From: an uncultured Rhodospirillaceae bacterium
GTDB taxonomy: Bacteria; Pseudomonadota; Alphaproteobacteria; Rhodospirillales; Casp-alpha2
Length of the DNA: 5,639 nucleotides
Assembly: GCA_913048145.1 (NCBI GenBank)
Contig: CAJWVP010000203.1
Location: forward strand, 1 to 5,639
Direction: 5' to 3'
Position numbers and translations under genes: made by a program. Positions 1 through 5,639 of the stretch are shown here, one piece after another. The notes beneath the pieces were generated by a model. It was not told where the DNA came from. It saw only the letters and a list, made by a program, of their open reading frames with translations, and did not search any database. The stretch's first letter is position 1; each line of letters starts with the position of its first letter.

Positions 1-303
<303 letters not shown>

Positions 304-326
304 ATTTCCCATATTCCAAAATCTGT

Positions 327-337
327 TCTTAAAGAAC
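327..337 (-). promoter_or_regulatory. boxA-like antitermination element in rrn leader
   Basis: The minus strand reads GTTCTTTAAGA, which matches the E. coli rrn boxA core GCTCTTTAACA at 9 of 11 positions. BoxA RNA binds NusB/NusE and is part of the rRNA antitermination complex. It lies about 24 nt upstream of the mature 16S end. The element sits inside a 13-bp palindrome (GTTCTT-A-AAGAAC, 325-337), so an alternative reading is a symmetrical protein-binding or processing site. Confidence 0.55.
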
Positions 338-387
338 GTCATTCACCGGGAAGAAACAAGAGCTCCATCTGCACATTACTAGCTGAC

Positions 388-404
388 ACTTACACAAAGT
401 AAGT
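388..404 (-). other. short hairpin in rrn leader RNA
   Basis: The minus strand reads ACTTAC-TTTGT-GTAAGT, a perfect 6-bp stem with a 5-nt loop. It lies 6 nt downstream, in transcription order, of the larger hairpin at 411-438. Both loops contain TTTG. It is short and AT-rich, so weak on its own. Confidence 0.4.
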
Positions 405-410
405 ATCTAT

Positions 411-438
411 CCGATACCTGACCAAAGTCAGTTATCGG
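411..438 (-). other. hairpin in rrn leader RNA
   Basis: The transcribed strand forms CCGATA-A-CTGAC-TTTG-GTCAG-G-TATCGG: a 6-bp outer stem, one A/G mismatch, a 5-bp inner stem and a 4-nt loop. There is no T-run after it, so it is not an intrinsic terminator. Its place about 85 nt upstream of boxA recalls the boxB-boxA order of rrn antitermination leaders, but a role in processing is equally possible. Confidence 0.6.
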
Positions 439-483
439 CGTAGAACGTCACTAAGATGCACAGACAAAGTTTGATCGTTGAAC

Positions 484-497
484 AACGCCGAACGCCG
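484..497. repeat. tandem 7-bp duplication
   Basis: AACGCCG occurs twice in direct succession (484-490 and 491-497) within the rrn leader. This is a minor repeat with no evident function. Confidence 0.5.
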
Positions 498-551
498 CCC
501 ACGCATCCCTTCATTACGTATTCAAAATTTAAAATAGCGCGCTACAGGGGT

Positions 552-567
552 CGCGGTGACGCGGTGA
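552..567. repeat. tandem 8-bp duplication
   Basis: CGCGGTGA occurs twice in direct succession (552-559 and 560-567), just downstream of the rrn transcription start. It probably reflects slippage in GC-rich leader DNA; no function is evident. Confidence 0.6.
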
Positions 568-586
568 GCCCCGCAGCGGAGGGCGG

Positions 587-615
587 TTTATACGAGGTCC
601 CTTCCTGGGTGTCAA
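587..615 (-). promoter_or_regulatory. rRNA operon promoter (sigma-70 type)
   Basis: On the minus strand there is a perfect -35 TTGACA (615-610), a 17-bp spacer, and a -10 TATAAA (592-587), one base from consensus. The predicted start of transcription is near 580. The bases after the -10 (CCGCCCTCCG on the minus strand) are very GC-rich. That kind of discriminator is typical of rRNA promoters under stringent (ppGpp/DksA) control. Position, orientation towards 16S and strength all fit an rrn promoter. I saw no equally good second promoter closer to 16S. Confidence 0.9.
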
Positions 616-648
616 ACCGTTTATGACGATTATGTCACATTATTTTCG
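616..648 (-). promoter_or_regulatory. putative UP element / activator region of the rrn promoter
   Basis: The 30 bases directly upstream of the rrn -35 are much more AT-rich than the rest of the window outside the intergenic region. On the minus strand they include AAAATAATGTGACATAATCG followed by TCATAAACGG. UP elements that bind the RNA polymerase alpha C-terminal domain sit at this place in strong rRNA promoters. The segment also holds an imperfect 9-bp repeat on the plus strand (TTATGACGA / TTATGTCAC, 621-638) and a TGAC-N6-GTCA dyad (624-637). The role is inferred from position and composition only. Confidence 0.45.
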
Positions 649-683
649 GATCCCTTAAACTGCCAATAACCATCCCTTAACCT

Positions 684-712
684 TTGCCCCATACAATTGA
701 TTTTGTTATAAA
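684..712 (+). promoter_or_regulatory. likely promoter for the M23 peptidase gene (extended -10)
   Basis: On the plus strand TTGCCC (684-689, 4 of 6 to the -35 consensus) is followed by a 17-bp spacer and TATAAA (707-712). TG stands one base before the -10 (704-705), which makes an extended -10. The predicted start is near 719, giving a leader of about 88 nt before the ATG at 808. Two weaker alternatives exist: TTGACA at 729-734 with a poor -10 (CATCGT, 752-757), and a perfect TATAAT at 789-794 with no -35, which would leave a leader of only about 7 nt. Of the three, the extended -10 promoter is best supported. Confidence 0.5.
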
Positions 713-717
713 AATCA
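698..717. promoter_or_regulatory. palindrome over the -10 box, possible operator
   Basis: TGATTTT-GTTATA-AAAATCA is a perfect 7-bp inverted repeat with a 6-bp centre. The centre and right arm cover the predicted -10 (707-712) of the peptidase promoter. A repressor bound here would block polymerase. It does not match the FNR spacing (TTGAT-N4-ATCAA), and I know of no regulator that fits. Because it is AT-rich, chance symmetry cannot be excluded. Confidence 0.35.
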
Positions 718-807
718 CCAACGGATTCTTGACATGCCCGCCGCCTGCAGACATCGTCTCAGCGCCAATCAGGAATTGTACGGATTAATATAATTTTTCG
801 GTCGAAA

Positions 808-2199
808 ATGCTTTTGAGAGGAATCGGAATAATTGTCGGATTGGTCGCCTCATTCATCCTATGTGGCGGCTATATGCTTGGCAGCTCCGTGGCCCGCGAT
901 ACGGCCTTCAAGGTCCGGTCCACCCCACCGGAATCTACCTTGGCGCTCGCGCCCCTATCGCTGGGGAACCCATTCGCGGCCAAAGGCCCAGAAACATCTC
1001 CGCCGCTGTTTTCGCAGACGCCCATCGAGCCGGCGGCGAATCCACGGAATCCAGTGATCGAACAAAAATTCAAGGTCCGCAAGGGCGATACCCTGGCCAC
1101 TGTTCTCGGCCGGGCAGGCGTCAGCCGCGGCGACGCCCATGCCGCGATGAAGGCATTTGCGAAGAAACATGACCCGCGTTATATCCGCGTCGGTCAGGAA
1201 TTGAAGATCCGCTACAAAGTCGCGGCAAAAGACGTGCTGTCAGACGACACAGACCTAGGAGCCTTCGACGGTTTCCATTATACGCCTGCCTTCGACAAGG
1301 AAGTGCGGGTGACTCGTGGCCGGGCAGAATCCTTCGACGCCTCGGTGATCGATCGACCGGTGACGCGCCATGTATCACGCTTAGAAGGCATCATACAATC
1401 CAGCCTCTATATAGCCGGCAAGAAGACCGGCCTTCCGTCGGCGACCCTGGCCGAACTGATCCGAGCCTATTCATGGGATGTCGATTTTCAGCGCGGCATT
1501 CGGAAGGGCGACAAGTTCGAGGTGATGTTTAGCTTCGTCCGAAATGACGAAGGTAAAATCGTACGCAGCGACGAAATCCTATTCGCGACACTCACCTTAC
1601 AAGGTCAGCGCAGGGCTATCTACCGCTACGAAGATGGCCAGGGCGGCTTCGAATACTTCGACGAGAAAGGCAATTCCGCCCAGAAGGCGCTCATGCGCAC
1701 GCCCATCGATGGCGGGCGACTGAGCTCTGGGTTCGGTCGACGGCGCCATCCCATCCTCGGCTACACCAAAATGCACCGAGGCGTCGACTTCGCTGCTCCG
1801 AAGGGCACGCCCATCTACGCCGCCGGCAACGGCATAGTGGAGATGGCGCAACGCAACGGCGGTTACGGCAAGTATGTGCGCATCCGCCACAACAGCACTT
1901 ACAAGACAGCATACGCCCACATGTCGCGCTACGGCCGCGGCATCCGGAAGGGAAAGCGTGTCCGCCAGGGCCAGATCATCGGTTACGTCGGCACCACCGG
2001 TCGCTCCACAGGCAATCACCTGCATTATGAGATTCTGCGCAACGGTCATCAGCGCAATCCCATGCGCATAAAAATGCCGTCTGGCCGCAAACTCATTGAT
2101 AAAGAATTGACGCGGTTCCACGCGGTCCGGAAGGAACTGGATATCCGCTATGTGTCCTTGCTCAAAGGACGGGCCACTCAGGTCTCGTTGGCTAACTGA
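808..2199 (+). CDS. membrane-anchored LysM/M23 peptidoglycan endopeptidase (MepM/Csd3-like)
   Basis: The 463-residue protein is a predicted zinc metallo-endopeptidase that cuts peptide cross-links of peptidoglycan in the periplasm. Residues 4-27 are a hydrophobic N-terminal segment (signal anchor), followed by a Pro/Ala/Ser-rich linker (38-82). Residues about 87-136 are a LysM-like wall-binding domain (KFKVRKGDTLATVL to VGQELKI). Residues about 190-290 resemble the second N-terminal domain of MepM/Csd3 proteins (SWDVDFQRGIRKGDKFEV). The M23 domain (about 300-420) has every key residue: H323 and D327 in HRGVDF, H371 in AYAHMS, and H404 and H406 in NHLHYE. It should therefore be active. Length fits the family (E. 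coli MepM is 440 residues). No lipobox surrounds C19. ATG 808 keeps the hydrophobic segment and R4 but has no Shine-Dalgarno sequence. The stop overlaps the next gene's frame, which suggests an operon. The exact bond cut cannot be read from sequence. Confidence 0.93.
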   Translation: MLLRGIGIIVGLVASFILCGGYMLGSSVARDTAFKVRSTPPESTLALAPLSLGNPFAAKGPETSPPLFSQTPIEPAANPRNPVIEQKFKVRKGDTLATVLGRAGVSRGDAHAAMKAFAKKHDPRYIRVGQELKIRYKVAAKDVLSDDTDLGAFDGFHYTPAFDKEVRVTRGRAESFDASVIDRPVTRHVSRLEGIIQSSLYIAGKKTGLPSATLAELIRAYSWDVDFQRGIRKGDKFEVMFSFVRNDEGKIVRSDEILFATLTLQGQRRAIYRYEDGQGGFEYFDEKGNSAQKALMRTPIDGGRLSSGFGRRRHPILGYTKMHRGVDFAAPKGTPIYAAGNGIVEMAQRNGGYGKYVRIRHNSTYKTAYAHMSRYGRGIRKGKRVRQGQIIGYVGTTGRSTGNHLHYEILRNGHQRNPMRIKMPSGRKLIDKELTRFHAVRKELDIRYVSLLKGRATQVSLAN

Positions 2200-2981
2200 G
2201 CGCGCTTCAACTTCATTTCGAGGAAACGGGTACCGGGCCATTGGGCGCGGTGATCCTTCATGGCCTGTTCGGGATGGGCCGCAACTGGGCCAACATCGCC
2301 AAGGCCCTGAGCGAAACGCACCGGGTCATTACCCTCGATCTTCGAAACCATGGTTTGTCCCCCTGGGACGATGCCATGGACTATCCGCTCATGGCCGGCG
2401 ACGTGGCAAAACTGATTGAAACCCAGTTCGCCGGCCCCGTCGCCGTCATCGGTCATTCCATGGGCGGCAAGGCGGCCATGGCCTTGGCCTGTGAACGGCC
2501 AACCCTGGTTGAACGCCTTTGTGTCGTCGACATCGCGCCGGTGCCGTATGAACACACCTTTGATGCGCACCTCGACGCCATGGCCGACATGAATACCAAG
2601 GCGCTCACTCGCCGCACCGATGCCGAAGCCATCATTGCCAACGCCATCGATGACCGCCCCACTGCCCAGTTCCTTAGCCGGAACCTGAAGCGGGCCGATG
2701 ACGGCCATGGCCTCGAATGGCAGATCAACGTTGCCGCCATCGCCGCCAACATGGACGACATCATCGACTTCCCCACGCCCCAGGCCAACCAGGCCTACGA
2801 GGCTCCAACCCTATTCCTCTTGGGCGGCACGTCGAACTACGTGCAGTCCTCTCACATGTGCGAGATTGAACGCCTGTTCCCAAATGCGAAGACGGAAGTC
2901 ATCCCCGGCGCCGGTCATTGGCTGCACGCCGAGAAACCAGCCGAGGTGACAGCGGCGCTACGCACTTTCTTGGAAGTTTGA
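2196..2981 (+). CDS. alpha/beta hydrolase, YbfF/ABHD11-like esterase, probable CTG start
   Basis: This is a predicted serine esterase of the alpha/beta hydrolase fold, likely cytoplasmic since no signal peptide is seen. Numbered from CTG 2196 (261 residues), the oxyanion motif is LHGLFGMG (20-27), the nucleophile elbow is GHSMGG with S88, D112 lies in VVDIAPV, and H241 lies in GAGHWLH. The DLRNHGLSPW motif is typical of the YbfF/ABHD11 group. Start choice: TTG 2241 is the first conventional start. However, the 15 codons before it read LSALQLHFEETGTGP, which matches the first beta strand and turn usual at the N-terminus of this family, and the frame is closed by TAA 2193-2195 directly before CTG 2196. 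CTG 2196 overlaps the peptidase stop (CTGA), as in translational coupling. The only nearby Shine-Dalgarno-like sequence is a weak CAGG (2179-2182). The natural substrate is unknown. The 3' end overlaps clpB by 24 bp on the other strand. Confidence 0.85.
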   Translation: MSALQLHFEETGTGPLGAVILHGLFGMGRNWANIAKALSETHRVITLDLRNHGLSPWDDAMDYPLMAGDVAKLIETQFAGPVAVIGHSMGGKAAMALACERPTLVERLCVVDIAPVPYEHTFDAHLDAMADMNTKALTRRTDAEAIIANAIDDRPTAQFLSRNLKRADDGHGLEWQINVAAIAANMDDIIDFPTPQANQAYEAPTLFLLGGTSNYVQSSHMCEIERLFPNAKTEVIPGAGHWLHAEKPAEVTAALRTFLEV

Positions 2982-5573
2982 TGCCGCTTCCACTGTTGCT
3001 TCCCCATTAAAGGTGAGGCCGTCCTCGTTGGCCGAGATCTTGACCACGTCGCCATCCTGGACCTTGCCCTGCAGATACAAATTCGCCAACGGGTTCTGGA
3101 GCTCCGCCTGGATCACCCGCTTGAGCGGCCTAGCCCCATAAACCGGATCGTAGCCCTGGTCGGCCAGGCGCACGCGGGCGTTGCCATCCAACTGGATCTT
3201 GATGCCCTTGTCATCCAGGAGCTTCGTCAGGCTGCCCAGTTGGATGTCGACGATGCCGCCCATGTGTTCGCGGAACAAGCGGTGGAAGAGAATGATCTCA
3301 TCCAGTCGGTTAATGAATTCGGGCCGGAAGGCGGCGCGAACCAAATGCATGACGTCGTCGCGAACTTCCTCTGAGTCGGCCTCGTCGGCCTGCGCCGCGA
3401 GGATGTCACCACCCAGGTTCGAGGTTAGGACGATCATGGTGTTGCGGAAGTCCACCGTGCGCCCCTGCCCGTCCGTGAGACGCCCGTCGTCCAGAACCTG
3501 GAGCATGACGTTAAAAACGTCCGGGTGTGCCTTTTCCACCTCGTCAAAGAGGATCACCTGGTAGGGCCGGCGGCGGACCGCTTCCGTGAGCGCGCCGCCC
3601 TCGTCATAACCCACGTAGCCCGGGGGGGCGCCGATGAGGCGGGCCACCGCATGCTTCTCCATGTATTCCGACATGTCGATGCGGACCATGGCTTGTTCGT
3701 CGTCGAACAGGAAGGCGGCCAAGGCCTTCGTCAGCTCCGTCTTGCCGACACCCGTGGGGCCCAGGAACAGGAACGAGCCGATGGGCCGGTGCTGATCTTG
3801 CAGACCTGTACGAGCGCGGCGCACGGCGTTGGAGACGGCGACCAATGCCTCCTCCTGGCCGATCACACGGCCGCGGAGCGCGTCTTCCATGGCGAGAAGT
3901 TTTTCTCGTTCACCCTGTAGCATCTTGTCCACGGGAATGCCGGTCCAGCGCGAGACCACGTTGGCAATGTGCTCGGTGGTGACCGACTCCTCGACCATGT
4001 TGGCCGCTTCCATGGCTTCCGCTTCCGCCACCTTCTCTTCCAAGCGCGGGATCAGATCGTATTGGAGCTCAGAGGCTTCTTCCAAAGCGCCTTCGCGCAT
4101 CGCGCGCTCGACGGCCAAGCGAGCCTTCTCCAGCTCTTCCTTGCCGCGGGTCGCGTCGGCCAATGACGCCTTTTCACCTTCCCACTGGGCGGTGAGTTCA
4201 GCCGATTCGATTTCCAATAATCCCAGTTCCGCTTCGAGCTGCCCCAACCGATCCTTCGAAGCCTTGTCGTCCTCTTTCTTTATAGCCTCGCGCTCGATTT
4301 TCATCTGGATAATCTTACGGTCCAGCTCATCAATCTCCTCAGGTTTCGAATCTATCTGCATGCGCACCCGGCTGGCAGCCTCATCCACGAGGTCAATGGC
4401 CTTATCCGGCAAAAACCGGTCGGAGATATAGCGGTTCGACAACGTCGCCGCCGTAACGAGCGAGTTGTCCAAAATCCGCACCCCGTGGTGCAGCTCGTAC
4501 TTATCCTTGATGCCACGCAGGATGGAGATGGTGTCCTCTACGGTCGGCTCGGCCACGAAAACGGGCTGGAAGCGCCGCGCCAGCGCCGCGTCCTTTTCTA
4601 CGTGCTTGCGGTACTCTTTTAACGTCGTAGCACCGACGCAATGCAACTCACCGCGCGCAAGCGCGGGCTTCAGCAGGTTGGAGGCATCCATGGAACCTTC
4701 CGCCGCACCGGCGCCGACCAGGGTGTGCATCTCATCGATGAACAGGATGATCTCCCCATCCGACGAGGTCACCTCCTCCAGGACAGCCTTTAGGCGTTCC
4801 TCAAACTCGCCCCGGAACTTGGCGCCTGCTATGAGCGCACCAAGATCGAGCACCAGGAGCTGTTTCTCTTTCAGGTTCTCCGGCACGTCGCGCGAGACGA
4901 TCCGCTGCGCTAGCCCTTCGATGATCGCCGTCTTGCCGACGCCGGGCTCACCGATGAGAACCGGGTTATTCTTGGTCCGGCGGGAGAGAACTTGAATTGT
5001 CCGCCGAATTTCCTCGTCCCGGCCGATGACCGGGTCGATCTTGCCCTCGGCGGCATCCTCGGTAAGGTTGCGGGCGAATTTCTTGAGCGCATCGTAGCTG
5101 TCTTCCGCGGACACGGAATTAGCCGTGCGGCCCTTGCGGAAGTCGTTGATTGCCGTATTCAGGTTCTGTGGCGTGACGCCAACATCAAACAGGATCTTGT
5201 GCGACGCCGTACCCGACGCCATGGCTAGGGCCAACAGCAGGTATTCTACCGTGACAAAGCTGTCGCCGGCTTTCTCTGCCGATTGCTCCGCCTGATCGAA
5301 CAGGCGCGCCGTCTCAGGCGCGAGGTAGACCTGTCCGGCACCGGAGCCTTCCACCTTCGGCAGCTTCGCTAGCGCGGACCTGACGCCTTCATAGGCGAGC
5401 GAGGCCTGCCCGCCGGCGGCGTCGATCAAGTCCGAGCCAAGAACTTCTTTGTCCTCAAGAATCACCTTCAGGACATGCAGCGGGGTCAACTGCTGATGAC
5501 CCGATTTGAGGGCCAGTGTCTGGGCATTCTGGATGAACCCCTTAGCACGATCCGTGTACTTTTCGAATTCCAT
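2958..5573 (-). CDS. clpB: ATP-dependent chaperone ClpB (protein disaggregase)
   Basis: The 871-residue protein is a full-length ClpB/Hsp104 (E. coli ClpB is 857). It forms hexamers in the cytoplasm that pull polypeptides out of aggregates with DnaK-DnaJ-GrpE. Domains: Clp N-domain (1-150); first AAA+ module with Walker A GEPGVGKT (208-215), Walker B IILFIDE (275-281), arginine fingers R333/R334 and pore loop KFRGEFEER (252-260); a long charged coiled-coil M domain (about 408-528), which separates ClpB from ClpA and ClpX; second AAA+ module with Walker A GPTGVGKT (605-612), Walker B VILFDE (673-678), pore loop GYVGYDEGG (652-660), sensor 1 N719, arginine finger R756 and sensor 2 GARPLKR (813-819). 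All ATPase residues are intact. The first pore loop has F253 where Tyr is usual. ATG 5573 is preceded by a good Shine-Dalgarno sequence. There is no ClpP-binding IGF/L loop, as expected for ClpB. No heat-shock promoter is visible in the 66 bases before the start. Confidence 0.98.
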   Translation of the reverse strand: MEFEKYTDRAKGFIQNAQTLALKSGHQQLTPLHVLKVILEDKEVLGSDLIDAAGGQASLAYEGVRSALAKLPKVEGSGAGQVYLAPETARLFDQAEQSAEKAGDSFVTVEYLLLALAMASGTASHKILFDVGVTPQNLNTAINDFRKGRTANSVSAEDSYDALKKFARNLTEDAAEGKIDPVIGRDEEIRRTIQVLSRRTKNNPVLIGEPGVGKTAIIEGLAQRIVSRDVPENLKEKQLLVLDLGALIAGAKFRGEFEERLKAVLEEVTSSDGEIILFIDEMHTLVGAGAAEGSMDASNLLKPALARGELHCVGATTLKEYRKHVEKDAALARRFQPVFVAEPTVEDTISILRGIKDKYELHHGVRILDNSLVTAATLSNRYISDRFLPDKAIDLVDEAASRVRMQIDSKPEEIDELDRKIIQMKIEREAIKKEDDKASKDRLGQLEAELGLLEIESAELTAQWEGEKASLADATRGKEELEKARLAVERAMREGALEEASELQYDLIPRLEEKVAEAEAMEAANMVEESVTTEHIANVVSRWTGIPVDKMLQGEREKLLAMEDALRGRVIGQEEALVAVSNAVRRARTGLQDQHRPIGSFLFLGPTGVGKTELTKALAAFLFDDEQAMVRIDMSEYMEKHAVARLIGAPPGYVGYDEGGALTEAVRRRPYQVILFDEVEKAHPDVFNVMLQVLDDGRLTDGQGRTVDFRNTMIVLTSNLGGDILAAQADEADSEEVRDDVMHLVRAAFRPEFINRLDEIILFHRLFREHMGGIVDIQLGSLTKLLDDKGIKIQLDGNARVRLADQGYDPVYGARPLKRVIQAELQNPLANLYLQGKVQDGDVVKISANEDGLTFNGEATVEAASNFQESA

Positions 5574-5581
5574 TTTCTTGT

Positions 5582-5589
5582 CTCACCTT
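5582..5589 (-). promoter_or_regulatory. Shine-Dalgarno sequence of clpB
   Basis: The minus strand reads AAGGTGAG, eight bases before ATG 5573. It pairs well with the 16S 3' end (AGGTGA core) at ideal spacing and confirms the clpB start. Confidence 0.85.
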
Positions 5590-5639
5590 TACGACCGGAT
5601 TTCGTATCCCGCTCGGCGGCAACATAAAACCCTTCTCTG
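5590..5639 (-). other. upstream region of clpB, no promoter recognised
   Basis: On the minus strand these 50 bases read from GGGTTTTATGTTGCC to GGGATACGAAATCC. I find no sigma-32-type pair (CTTGAA and CCCCAT) and no well-spaced sigma-70 pair. The promoter is probably beyond the right edge, or clpB is cotranscribed with an upstream gene. Confidence 0.4.

Larger units (their letters stand above)
304..580 (-). other. rrn operon leader (5' external transcribed spacer)
   Basis: This is the stretch between the predicted transcription start of the rrn promoter (about 580) and the mature 16S 5' end (about 303), roughly 277 nt. In bacteria this leader carries antitermination signals and one strand of the RNase III processing stem for pre-16S. 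What is visible is a GC-rich start, two short tandem repeats (552-567 and 484-497), a strong hairpin at 411-438, a weaker one at 388-404, and a boxA-like element at 327-337. There is no plausible protein-coding gene. The partner strand of the processing stem would lie beyond the 16S 3' end, outside the window. Confidence 0.8.

Noticed and set aside
411..438. Intrinsic terminator
   Set aside because: The hairpin has no T-run on either strand and lies inside the rrn leader, where premature termination would be harmful.
698..717. FNR-type box in the palindrome
   Set aside because: FNR sites have four bases between TTGAT and ATCAA; here the TGAT and ATCA ends are twelve apart.
729..757. TTGACA at 729-734 as the main promoter of the peptidase gene
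   Set aside because: The -35 is perfect, but the best -10 at proper spacing (CATCGT) matches only 3 of 6 bases; the promoter at 684-712 is better balanced. It remains a possible secondary promoter.
842..868. Possible lipoprotein signal at C19 of the M23 peptidase
   Set aside because: The residues before the Cys (FIL) do not fit the lipobox, which needs a small residue just before it.
1597..2241. 214-residue open frame on the minus strand
   Set aside because: It is the antisense shadow of the M23 peptidase, whose frame carries all catalytic motifs; no recognisable domain in the shadow.
2178..2708. 176-residue open frame on the minus strand
   Set aside because: It is the antisense shadow of the alpha/beta hydrolase, caused by GC-rich codon structure.
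3829..4995. Long plus-strand open frames (3829-4431 and 4465-4995) opposite clpB
   Set aside because: They are Ser/Arg-rich, low-complexity translations antisense to a highly conserved gene, typical shadows.

Overview
The window looks like ordinary chromosomal DNA of an alphaproteobacterium. The partial 16S rRNA at the left end has an alphaproteobacterial 5' end (it begins AACTTGAGAGTTTGATCCTGG when read on the minus strand), the coding regions are fairly GC-rich, and the protein families are typical of that class. I cannot fix the order; a Rhodospirillales-like lineage is only a guess.

Layout from left to right. Positions 1-303 hold the first ~300 nt of a 16S rRNA gene on the minus strand, cut by the window edge. 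Positions 304-807 form a 504-base divergent control region. It holds an rrn leader on the minus strand (about 277 nt, with two hairpins and a boxA-like element), a near-perfect minus-strand rrn promoter (TTGACA, 17 bp, TATAAA, GC-rich discriminator, AT-rich DNA upstream), and at least one good plus-strand promoter for the next gene. Positions 808-2199 encode a membrane-anchored LysM/M23 zinc endopeptidase of the MepM/Csd3 type, which is a cell-wall hydrolase. Overlapping its stop codon is an alpha/beta hydrolase of the YbfF/ABHD11 type (2196-2981). Its reading frame most likely opens at a CTG codon, because the first conventional start (TTG 2241) would remove a family-conserved N-terminal strand. 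Positions 2958-5573 on the minus strand encode a complete ClpB disaggregase. Its 3' end overlaps the hydrolase tail to tail by 24 bp. The last 66 bases hold the clpB Shine-Dalgarno sequence and upstream DNA with no recognisable promoter.

The peptidase and hydrolase probably form a two-gene transcription unit with translational coupling. They are divergent from the rRNA operon and convergent with clpB. Nothing points to a metabolic link among the three proteins: one remodels peptidoglycan, one is an esterase of unclear substrate, and one rescues aggregated protein with DnaK. I found no mobile element, CRISPR array, tRNA gene or defence locus. I do not see a previously undescribed system here; the points worth checking are the CTG start, the palindrome over the peptidase promoter, the structured rrn leader and the overlapping convergent gene ends.
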